From an uncultured Fidelibacterota bacterium (GTDB lineage Bacteria > Marinisomatota > Marinisomatia > Marinisomatales > UBA1611): a stretch of DNA of 7,165 nucleotides. Made by a program: the position numbers and the translations under genes. This document shows positions 1 through 6,410 of the stretch, piece by piece. How positions within the stretch are numbered: position 1 is the stretch's first letter; the number at the start of each line of letters is the position of its first letter. The stretch lies in NCBI GenBank assembly GCA_913043185.1, contig CAJWMI010000076.1, positions 1 to 7,165 on the forward strand, written 5' to 3'. The notes under the pieces were generated by a model that saw nothing but the letters and a program-made list of their open reading frames with translations, searched no databases and had not been told where the DNA came from.

Positions 1-30
1 GTGTAGACCTTTAAATATGAAACTGGGTTT

Positions 31-36
31 AGGAAG
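31..36 (+). promoter_or_regulatory. Shine-Dalgarno site of the aminotransferase gene
   Basis: AGGAAG lies 5 nt upstream of the ATG at 42. It is the clearest ribosome binding site in the window and supports that ATG as the start. No convincing promoter is visible in the 41 nt before the gene. Stops at 4-6 and 12-14 could end an upstream gene, but too little sequence is present to say. Confidence 0.6.
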
Positions 37-41
37 AAAAT

Positions 42-1142
42 ATGCCACTTGTACCATCATACATAAAAAAACTTGAACGGTATAAACCAGGAAAATCTGT
101 ACAGCTAGCTAAATCCGAAAGCAGTGATGAGCGTGTGGATTATATAAAATTATCTTCCAATGAAAACCCTCTAGGGTCAAGCCCAATGGCAATAGAGGCC
201 TTAAAAAAAACATGCGATAATCTAAACCGATACCCGGATGCTTCTGGTATTGGTCTAAGAAAAAAGCTATCTCAAAATTTTAATGTTGAAATAGATAATG
301 TTGTTATCGGGTCTGGTTCCGAGGGAATTATGTCTACAATTATGAGAACTTTCCTGCTTAATGATGATGAAATCATTGGAGCGGCAGGTTCGTTTATAGG
401 GTTTAGAGTATTAGCAAACGCATCTGGTAGAAAAGTACACTGGGTTCCAATGAAAGATTATCACTATGACCTAGGACTTATGGCAAAAAAGATATCAGAC
501 TACACAAAAATAATATACATTGCCAACCCCGACAACCCTATGGGGACTTATATAAAAAAGTCAGATTTTGACCAGTTTTATGCCGATGTTCCTGATCGGG
601 TTTTGATTATTCTTGATGAGGCATACTACGAGTTTGCAAAATCCCAAAAAGATTACCCTGATTCTATGCACTACCGTTATGATAATGTGATAACGCTAAG
701 GACATTCTCAAAAGCATACGGTTTAGGAGGATTACGAATAGGGTATGGGTTTGCACATGAAGACCTAGTTCAAAACCTTAATAAAGTAAAGCCCCCATTT
801 GAACCATCACTCCCTGCCCAATCTGCAGGAATTGCAGCACTAGATGATATTGAATTTTTAAAAAAAACAATTCAAACAAATTCTAAAGGAATGGAATTCT
901 TAAAAGAAGAATTTGATTTACTTAAAATTAAATATATTCCAAGTTTCACAAATTTCATTACCACAATTTGGGGTAATGCAGAAACCGCTGAGTTAATTTC
1001 CAAAAAACTCTTGGAAGCAGGAATCATAGTTAGGAGGCTTAGCTCATTTGGATGGGAAAACTGTATTAGAATTACTATTGGCACGAAAAAAGAGAATATA
1101 ATTCTGATCAAAGCATTAAAATCATTTCTGGATAAAGTATAA
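42..1142 (+). CDS. HisC-like PLP-dependent aminotransferase, probable tyrosine/aromatic aminotransferase
   Basis: This is a fold-type I (class I/II) PLP aminotransferase of 366 aa, the usual length for histidinol-phosphate aminotransferase (HisC). The N-terminus (VPSYIKKLERYKPGKS) is HisC-like and is followed by SSNENPLG (38-45) and RYPD (63-66). The PLP-contacting segments are NPDNPMG (162-168), LDEAYYEF (191-198) and TFSKAYGLGGLRIGY (221-235). K224 is the predicted Schiff-base lysine, R232 the phosphate-binding arginine and R343 (CIRITIGT) the substrate-carboxylate arginine. By sequence alone it would be named histidinol-phosphate aminotransferase. No other histidine gene is nearby, however, and the next gene consumes 4-hydroxyphenylpyruvate, so I infer that it transaminates tyrosine (or phenylalanine) to the 2-oxo acid in the cytoplasm. 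Some HisC enzymes are known to accept aromatic amino acids. It is first in the visible operon, and its stop lies 3 nt before the next ATG. The enzyme class is very secure; the substrate is inferred. Confidence 0.93.
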   Translation: MPLVPSYIKKLERYKPGKSVQLAKSESSDERVDYIKLSSNENPLGSSPMAIEALKKTCDNLNRYPDASGIGLRKKLSQNFNVEIDNVVIGSGSEGIMSTIMRTFLLNDDEIIGAAGSFIGFRVLANASGRKVHWVPMKDYHYDLGLMAKKISDYTKIIYIANPDNPMGTYIKKSDFDQFYADVPDRVLIILDEAYYEFAKSQKDYPDSMHYRYDNVITLRTFSKAYGLGGLRIGYGFAHEDLVQNLNKVKPPFEPSLPAQSAGIAALDDIEFLKKTIQTNSKGMEFLKEEFDLLKIKYIPSFTNFITTIWGNAETAELISKKLLEAGIIVRRLSSFGWENCIRITIGTKKENIILIKALKSFLDKV

Positions 1143-1145
1143 AAA

Positions 1146-2234
1146 ATGAATAACTATAAAATCAAAGCCTTTGACCACTGCGAACTTTATGTAGGGAATG
1201 CAAAACAATCGGCACATTATTATGAGCACGCTCTTGGTTTTGAACCCATTAGTTATAAAGGGCTTGAAACAGGCAGCCGCGAAAAAGTCAGTTATGTAAT
1301 GAGACAAAATCAGGTCTATTTTGTATTAAGCTCTCCCTTGATTCCAGGCACAGAAATAGGGCACCACATTGACAAGCACGGGGATGGGATAAAAGATGTT
1401 TCTTTCTCAGTTGACAATGCAGAAAAGGCATGGGAAGAAACAACCAATCGAGGTGCAGAGAGTGTTAGCAAGCCTAAGTTGGTTGAAGATGATAAAGGAG
1501 GGGCTGTTACTGCAACCATAAAAACATATGGGGACACTACTCATACCTTTGTTCAAAGAAATGATTACAATGGTAATTTTCTCCCTGGGTTCGAAGATAT
1601 AAAATTAAAAAATTCAGGTAAAAACACTGGCCTAGTTCATATTGATCATGTAGTGGGAAACCAGCCAGATGGCATTATGCAACCTGTATGTGATTTTTAT
1701 GAAAAGGTTTTTGGCTGGCATCGATTTTGGTCTGTAGATGATAATGATCTATCAACAAAATACAGCTCTCTAAGATCTATAGTTATGGCCAACGATAATG
1801 AGAAAATAAAGATGCCAATTAATGAACCAGCTAAAGGACTAAAAAAATCCCAAATTCAAGAATTTGTTGACTACTATAATGGAGCTGGAATTCAGCATGT
1901 GGCAATGTCCACAAAAGATATAATCAAAACAGTTAAAAAATTAAGATCTAACGGCGTCGAATTTTTACCAACACCACAATCATATTATGACAAACTATTA
2001 GATAGGGTTGGAAATTTAAAAGAAGATATAAATCTACTTTCTAAGCTAGGCATTCTTGTAGATTCAGATGAGAATGGATATATGCTCCAGATTTTTACTA
2101 AGCCAATACAAGATAGGCCTACCCTTTTTTATGAAATTATACAGCGAAAAGGTTCTAACAGCTTTGGGAAAGGTAACTTTAAAGCATTGTTTGAATCAAT
2201 TGAGCGGGAGCAAATGCTTCGAGGCAACCTTTAA
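1146..2234 (+). CDS. hppD: 4-hydroxyphenylpyruvate dioxygenase
   Basis: This is a non-haem Fe(II) enzyme that converts 4-hydroxyphenylpyruvate and O2 to homogentisate and CO2, the committed step of tyrosine breakdown. At 362 aa it has the usual bacterial length and two vicinal-oxygen-chelate (glyoxalase-like) halves: about 5-140 (FDHCELYVGNA near the start) and about 163-335. The predicted iron ligands of the 2-His-1-Glu triad are H168 (HIDHVVGN), H251 (GIQHVAMST) and E330 (FYEIIQRKG). LQIFTKP (314-320) and the C-terminal stretch GNFKALFESIEREQ (343-356), which closes over the active site in this family, are intact. Hydroxymandelate synthase is the nearest alternative, but the intact C-terminal tail and the catabolic neighbours argue for HPPD. 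The ATG follows the previous stop after 3 nt with no good Shine-Dalgarno site, which suggests translational coupling. Confidence 0.97.
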   Translation: MNNYKIKAFDHCELYVGNAKQSAHYYEHALGFEPISYKGLETGSREKVSYVMRQNQVYFVLSSPLIPGTEIGHHIDKHGDGIKDVSFSVDNAEKAWEETTNRGAESVSKPKLVEDDKGGAVTATIKTYGDTTHTFVQRNDYNGNFLPGFEDIKLKNSGKNTGLVHIDHVVGNQPDGIMQPVCDFYEKVFGWHRFWSVDDNDLSTKYSSLRSIVMANDNEKIKMPINEPAKGLKKSQIQEFVDYYNGAGIQHVAMSTKDIIKTVKKLRSNGVEFLPTPQSYYDKLLDRVGNLKEDINLLSKLGILVDSDENGYMLQIFTKPIQDRPTLFYEIIQRKGSNSFGKGNFKALFESIEREQMLRGNL

Positions 2235-2245
2235 AACAATACATT

Positions 2246-2250
2246 AGGAA
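2246..2250 (+). promoter_or_regulatory. Shine-Dalgarno site supporting a TTG start
   Basis: AGGAA lies 9 nt upstream of the TTG at 2260, inside the 25-nt gap after the HPPD gene. There is no in-frame ATG nearby, and the first internal Met is residue 88. This site is therefore the main nucleotide evidence that translation of the hydrolase begins at the TTG. Confidence 0.5.
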
Positions 2251-2259
2251 ACAAATAAA

Positions 2260-3225
2260 TTGAAATTTTTAACCTATATAGAAAAAAAGAACTCAACGAA
2301 AGGATACGGCTTTTTATTTAATGATCGCGTGATAGATATCCCTCTGGCAGCAAAATGGATCAGTGATAATAATAATAACAACCATTTTATATCACTGCCT
2401 AACAGTTTAAAAGAAGCATTGGAAAATTGGGACTATAATTATACTATTATAAAACAATTAAAAAATGAGATCTCCAGTAATGATATCGAATCCTTTTCAT
2501 ATGAAGAATCTGATTTAATCATGTTACCACCCGTCCCAGACCCACCAGCATTCAGAGATTTTTACGCATTTGAGCAGCATGTTAAAGCCGCAAGAAAACT
2601 ACGTGGTTTAGAAATGAATCCGGACTGGTATAAGATACCTATATTTTATTTTTCCAATCCAAATTGTTGCTATGGGCATCAAGCTGAAATTCCATACCCT
2701 GATAAGACAACAGAGCTAGACTTTGAACTGGAGTTTGCTATAATTATTGGTAATGGTGGAATAAATATTAAAAAGGAGAATGCAGAAAATGTAATTGCGG
2801 GTTATACCATATTAAATGACTGGTCATCTCGTAACTTGCAAAGGGAAGAAATGCCCATGAGCCTTGGTCCAGCAAAAGGAAAAGATTTTGCATCAAGCTT
2901 TGGCCCATATATGGTTACACCAGATGAACTGGATGACTCTTGGGGGGATGACGGAAAACTTCACTTGAGAATGACATGTCATGTAAATGATAAATTGATA
3001 TCTGATGGCAATACGAATGACCTCTATCATTCTTTTGGCTCTATGATCGAGCGAGCGAGTTTGAATACTTCACTGCTCCCAGGGGAATATATTGGCTCGG
3101 GGACTGTAGGCACCGGTTGCATTCTGGAACTTCGTCCAGAAAATACTGGTGGATGGCTTAAAAAAGGCGATGTTATCAGATTAGAGATAGAAAAACTAGG
3201 TGTCCTAGAGAATAAAATTATATAA
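2260..3225 (+). CDS. Fumarylacetoacetate hydrolase family protein (probable fumarylacetoacetase)
   Basis: This 321-aa protein of the FAH superfamily probably carries out the last step of the pathway, hydrolysing fumarylacetoacetate to fumarate and acetoacetate. Compared from memory with mouse FAH, the active-site set lines up. D100 and H107 in RDFYAFEQH match the metal Asp and the catalytic His with the same 7-residue spacing. E156 and E158 (LDFELEFA) and D187 (NDWSSRN) complete the metal site. R191, Q194, K208 (GKDF) and T282 (SGTVG) match other active-site residues. Mouse Tyr244 appears to be replaced by Met198. The protein is shorter than the roughly 420-aa animal enzyme, with an N-terminal domain of about 90 residues. 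The TTG start at 2260 is favoured by AGGAA upstream and by the N-terminus MKFLTYIEKK. A run of five Asn (37-41) interrupts the N-terminal domain. It lies between HPPD and homogentisate dioxygenase, 6 nt before the latter. A related acylpyruvase or hydratase activity cannot be excluded from sequence alone. Confidence 0.92.
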   Translation: MKFLTYIEKKNSTKGYGFLFNDRVIDIPLAAKWISDNNNNNHFISLPNSLKEALENWDYNYTIIKQLKNEISSNDIESFSYEESDLIMLPPVPDPPAFRDFYAFEQHVKAARKLRGLEMNPDWYKIPIFYFSNPNCCYGHQAEIPYPDKTTELDFELEFAIIIGNGGINIKKENAENVIAGYTILNDWSSRNLQREEMPMSLGPAKGKDFASSFGPYMVTPDELDDSWGDDGKLHLRMTCHVNDKLISDGNTNDLYHSFGSMIERASLNTSLLPGEYIGSGTVGTGCILELRPENTGGWLKKGDVIRLEIEKLGVLENKII

Positions 3226-3231
3226 TTAGAT

Positions 3232-4377
3232 ATGCCATTTTATCAAAAAAGAGGGAAAATCCCTGAAAAAAGACATATCCAATTTAGAGATGAAAAAAAA
3301 GATCTATATTGGGAAGAACTAATCAGCAGGCAAGGTTTTAGCCATATATACTCCAATGTTTACCACATTAATCCACCAACCGCAATTACAGAGATTGGTG
3401 AGCCTATTGAAAATAAAATAAAAACAAGGGAGAAAATCAATAAGCACTATCATCTTAAAACAGCAACTATTAAATCTAGTGGAGATGCTGTATCTTCTAG
3501 AGTTCCTTTGTTTTTCAATCAAGATATAATTATTTCTAAGTGTCATATTGAAAATAAGATGGATTACCTTTTCAAAAATGCACGGGCAGATGAAATATTG
3601 TTTATACAATCTGGTAAAGGGACATTCAAGTCAAATTTCGGATTTCTAGATCTGTCTTTTGGAGATTATGTTATTATTCCACGTGGTGTTATTTGGATGC
3701 TAGAAATAACTGATCCGATGAAGGTCCTTTCGATTGAGTCAAAATCACCAATAGAGACACCAAAACGATATCGGAATGAATTTGGACAATTACTAGAACA
3801 TTCCCCTTATTCTGAGAGAGATATAGTCACACCTAATTTTGTAGGACCTGAAAAAAACAAATCTGTGACAATGAAGGTGAAGTATGATGAAATTATCCAA
3901 TCTTACAATTACCAATACCATCCTTTTGACCTCATTGGCTGGGATGGATACTACTACCCTTGGAAGTTTAACATTCAAGATTTTATGCCTATAACTGGGA
4001 AGATACATCAGCCTCCACCGGTTCACCAAACTTTTCAATCAAAAAATTTTGTTGTTTGCTCATTTGTTCCCAGACTATTCGACTACCATGAGAAGGCAAT
4101 CCCCGCTCCTTATGCTCATAGTAATGTTGATTCAGAAGAATTGATTTTTTACGTTGATGGGGAATTCATGAGCAGGAAAGGTATTGAACCGGAGTCTATT
4201 ACGTATCACCCGATGGGTCTATCCCATGGTCCGCAACCAGGAAAAATCGAAAATTCACTTGGGGTAAAAGAGACCCATGAGTATGCCGTAATGATCGATA
4301 CCTTCAAACCGTTAAGCATGACAGATTTAACTAAAGAAATTGAAGACAAAGAGTACACCTTTTCATGGGCAAAATAA
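3232..4377 (+). CDS. hmgA: Homogentisate 1,2-dioxygenase
   Basis: This is a cupin-fold Fe(II) ring-cleavage dioxygenase that opens homogentisate to maleylacetoacetate. The N-terminus MPFYQKRGKIPEKRHIQFR is characteristic of the family and fixes the ATG at 3232. The iron ligands are predicted as H296 and E302 (YAHSNVDSEE, the same His-x5-Glu spacing as human H335/E341) and H332 (GLSHGPQPG, matching human H371). H259 in GKIHQPPP is the likely counterpart of the catalytic human H292. A cupin segment, SGKGTFKSNFG with GDYVIIPRG, lies at about 127-152, and the family signature IDTFKPL is at 355-361. At 381 aa it is clearly shorter than the human protein (445 aa), yet both ends and all catalytic positions are present, so it is a compact family member and not a truncation. 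No Shine-Dalgarno site is evident in the 6-nt gap before it, and its stop abuts the next start. Confidence 0.96.
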   Translation: MPFYQKRGKIPEKRHIQFRDEKKDLYWEELISRQGFSHIYSNVYHINPPTAITEIGEPIENKIKTREKINKHYHLKTATIKSSGDAVSSRVPLFFNQDIIISKCHIENKMDYLFKNARADEILFIQSGKGTFKSNFGFLDLSFGDYVIIPRGVIWMLEITDPMKVLSIESKSPIETPKRYRNEFGQLLEHSPYSERDIVTPNFVGPEKNKSVTMKVKYDEIIQSYNYQYHPFDLIGWDGYYYPWKFNIQDFMPITGKIHQPPPVHQTFQSKNFVVCSFVPRLFDYHEKAIPAPYAHSNVDSEELIFYVDGEFMSRKGIEPESITYHPMGLSHGPQPGKIENSLGVKETHEYAVMIDTFKPLSMTDLTKEIEDKEYTFSWAK

Positions 4378-5001
4378 ATGAAATTTGACCCAGATAATCT
4401 TTCTTTTCAGGAAACACACAAATTAATGATTGGTTCCATAATACCAAGACCAATTGCTTTTGTTTCTACATCCAGCGCTGGTGGAGAATATAATATCGCA
4501 CCATTTTCCTATTTTAATGGCGTATGCTCTCGCCCCCCAACAATAATGTTTGCCCCAGCTAGGAGAGGATGGGATGGATCTGAAAAGGATACTCTTGTTA
4601 ATATTAGAGAGACCAAACATTTTGCTATTAATATTGTTTCAGAGTCGTTTGCAGAAAAAATGGTTGAATGCTCAACAGACTATGATCATAATGTTGACGA
4701 GTTCACTATATCTGGGCTTCACCCAATACCTTGCGAAAAAATAAAATCTCCCCGCCTACAAGAAGCAAAAATAAGCTACGAATGCGAGCTGAACCAGATA
4801 GTAGAGATAGGAGATGGTAAGGCTGGAAGTGGATTTGTTGTTATTGGGACTATTATTTTATTCCACATAGATCAAGGTATTATGATTGATGGGAAGATAG
4901 ATATTGAGAAATTAAATCCAATTGGACGTCTAGCGGGAAACTGGTATACCAGACCAACAAATAACTTCAAGATCCAACGAAAAATAAAACCAGAAAATTA
5001 G
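4378..5001 (+). CDS. Flavin reductase family protein (FMN-binding split barrel)
   Basis: This 207-aa protein has the flavin reductase-like (DIM6/NTAB-type) FMN-binding split barrel. Family landmarks in order are IIPRPIAFVST (21-31), NIAPFSYFNGV (39-49), RPPTIMF (52-58), KDTLVNIRETKHFAINIV (70-87), VDEF (106-109), SYECELNQIVEIGDG (133-147), VVIGTIILFHID (154-165) and RLAGNWY (184-190). Members bind FMN non-covalently and use NAD(P)H to reduce flavin or another substrate. No flavin-dependent monooxygenase partner is encoded in the window. Its ATG follows the homogentisate dioxygenase stop directly (TAAATG), so it is almost certainly translationally coupled and co-expressed with the tyrosine pathway. 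I recall similar proteins beside homogentisate genes in other Bacteroidota-like genomes, but could not check this. Possible roles are reduction of a quinone or oxidised homogentisate by-product, or supply of reduced flavin. The fold is secure; the substrate is unknown. Confidence 0.9.
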   Translation: MKFDPDNLSFQETHKLMIGSIIPRPIAFVSTSSAGGEYNIAPFSYFNGVCSRPPTIMFAPARRGWDGSEKDTLVNIRETKHFAINIVSESFAEKMVECSTDYDHNVDEFTISGLHPIPCEKIKSPRLQEAKISYECELNQIVEIGDGKAGSGFVVIGTIILFHIDQGIMIDGKIDIEKLNPIGRLAGNWYTRPTNNFKIQRKIKPEN

Positions 5002-5042
5002 TCTACAGTTTCAAAAACCTTTATACTGTTCCAAATAATTTG

Positions 5043-6377
5043 ATGATAAAATTAACGCTAAAATGCATATTTATATTTTCTGTTATATATGCACAATACC
5101 CCCTCAACCCAGAAAAAGCAGGACTTTCCAAAAATAGACTTAATAAATTAAATGGAGTAATGCATTCACTTGTTGATGAAGGTAAGCTGGCAGGTGTTCA
5201 AACAGCAATCATACGAAATGGTGTACTAGGACACTATGACACGTATGGTTTTGCAGATATTGAAAACAAAACACCACTAAAAGATGACAGCATTTTTAGG
5301 ATCTATTCGATGACAAAACCAATCGTTTCTGTTGCCCTGATGATGTTATACGAAGAGGGGAAATTTTTATTGGATGACCCAGTTCATAAATACATTCCCG
5401 AGTTCAAAAACCTAAAGGCATATAAACCTCTAAATGAAAATATATGGCCATTGAGTAAAATCCATTTTGTGTCTAAGGTAAAAAGGCCAATGCTTATCAT
5501 TGATTTACTCAGACATACATCAGGCCTAGGTTATGGCTGGGGTAAGAACACCTATGTTGATAGAAAATACAAGAGGAATATTCGAGGATTTTTTGACAAA
5601 CAATTTAAAGCTAAAGATAGCAAAGAATTAATTCAGGCCATTAGCAAAACCCCACTGTATCATGAACCAGGGACTGGCTGGAGATATGGAATTTCGACCG
5701 ATGTCTGTGGTATTCTCATTGAAGAATTAACAGGTCAGACACTCGACAAGTTTCTATCTGAACGAATTTTCAAACCACTGAATATGGTGGATACGCACTT
5801 CCAACTTCCAAAAGATAAGATCAAGAGATTCACATCAAACTATGTTAATGACATACCAATAATATTTAGGAAAATTGCCAATATAATGGGAATAAAAATA
5901 AGCCCAGAGGGTGAGCTTACAGTAGCAGACCATGCCGAAAGTAGTGAATACCTAGAAAACATAACACTTTTTTCAGGAGGATCAGGTTTAGTGTCAACTA
6001 CGAAAGATTATTTACAATTTTGTAAAATGATATTAAACAAAGGTGAACTCAATGGGATCAGAATTCTTAGCCCAAAGACAATTCAGCTAATGACAGAAGA
6101 CCATTTAAAATTCCTGCCTCATCAAGGAGGGCCAGTATCTTTACCCAATGATGGGACTAGCTTTGGGTTGGGTTTTTCTATAGTGAAAAATACCGCTGCA
6201 AAAGAAATCATTGGATCCGTAGGCACACATGGCTGGGCAGGAGCTGCTGGAACATGGTTTGGTATCGATCCACAAGAAAATATGATATCCATCCTCATGG
6301 TTCAGCTGTATGATTTTGAAAAATTAAAATTATCAAAAAGATTTCAGGTAATGGTATATCAGTCAATCATAGAGTGA
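5043..6377 (+). CDS. Exported serine hydrolase, class C beta-lactamase / EstB-like family
   Basis: This is a 444-aa protein of the beta-lactamase class C/penicillin-binding-like serine hydrolase family, counted from the ATG at 5043. A TTG immediately before it (5040) could also serve as start and adds one residue. Residues 1-17 form a short Sec signal peptide (two Lys, then a hydrophobic stretch ending SVIYA before Q18) with no lipobox, so export to the periplasm is predicted. The catalytic S89-M-T-K92 motif lies in FRIYSMTKP, Y215 of WRYGIS is the probable general base, and H396-G-W (GTHGWAGAAGTWFGIDP) forms the third motif. LLRHTSGLGYG (156-166) is typical of the family. Such proteins include esterases, D-aminopeptidases and peptidoglycan enzymes as well as beta-lactamases, so the substrate is open. 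Beta-lactam resistance should not be assumed. It lies about 40 nt after the flavin reductase gene with no obvious terminator between, so it may share the transcript. No good Shine-Dalgarno site is visible. Confidence 0.92.
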   Translation: MIKLTLKCIFIFSVIYAQYPLNPEKAGLSKNRLNKLNGVMHSLVDEGKLAGVQTAIIRNGVLGHYDTYGFADIENKTPLKDDSIFRIYSMTKPIVSVALMMLYEEGKFLLDDPVHKYIPEFKNLKAYKPLNENIWPLSKIHFVSKVKRPMLIIDLLRHTSGLGYGWGKNTYVDRKYKRNIRGFFDKQFKAKDSKELIQAISKTPLYHEPGTGWRYGISTDVCGILIEELTGQTLDKFLSERIFKPLNMVDTHFQLPKDKIKRFTSNYVNDIPIIFRKIANIMGIKISPEGELTVADHAESSEYLENITLFSGGSGLVSTTKDYLQFCKMILNKGELNGIRILSPKTIQLMTEDHLKFLPHQGGPVSLPNDGTSFGLGFSIVKNTAAKEIIGSVGTHGWAGAAGTWFGIDPQENMISILMVQLYDFEKLKLSKRFQVMVYQSIIE

Positions 6378-6410
6378 ATTCATAAATACATAAATTAAAT
6401 AAGAATTATT

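Noticed and set aside
17..76. Short 19-codon open frame starting at an ATG before the aminotransferase
   Set aside because: It overlaps the aminotransferase start in another frame, has no ribosome binding site of its own and has no recognisable content.
872..1111. Minus-strand open frame of 79 codons inside the aminotransferase gene
   Set aside because: It is antisense to a well-supported gene, and its hydrophobic, low-complexity translation is typical of a shadow frame. The same applies to the minus-strand frames at 1122-1307, 1316-1537, 3319-3609, 3793-4038 and 4423-4620.
42..1142. Histidine biosynthesis operon
   Set aside because: Only the aminotransferase resembles a His enzyme. All adjacent genes belong to tyrosine/homogentisate breakdown.
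4550..4744. Plus-strand 64-codon frame inside the flavin reductase gene
   Set aside because: It is out of frame within a gene whose family motifs run through the whole region, and its Leu/Ile-rich translation is uninformative.
5002..5042. Possible promoter with a TATACT -10-like hexamer at 5022-5027 before the serine hydrolase
   Set aside because: No -35 element is found at a suitable distance, and such hexamers are frequent in AT-rich DNA. No stem-loop plus T-run terminator was seen here either.
5043..6377. Reading the serine hydrolase as an antibiotic-resistance beta-lactamase
   Set aside because: The family is broad, the second motif is YGIS instead of YxN, and nothing nearby (such as an AmpR-type regulator) supports a resistance role.
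6398..6410. Small inverted repeat AATAA-GAA-TTATT just before the TTG of the ANL-like gene
   Set aside because: A five-base, all A/T stem with a three-base loop is too weak to be a terminator or operator and is expected by chance in this composition.
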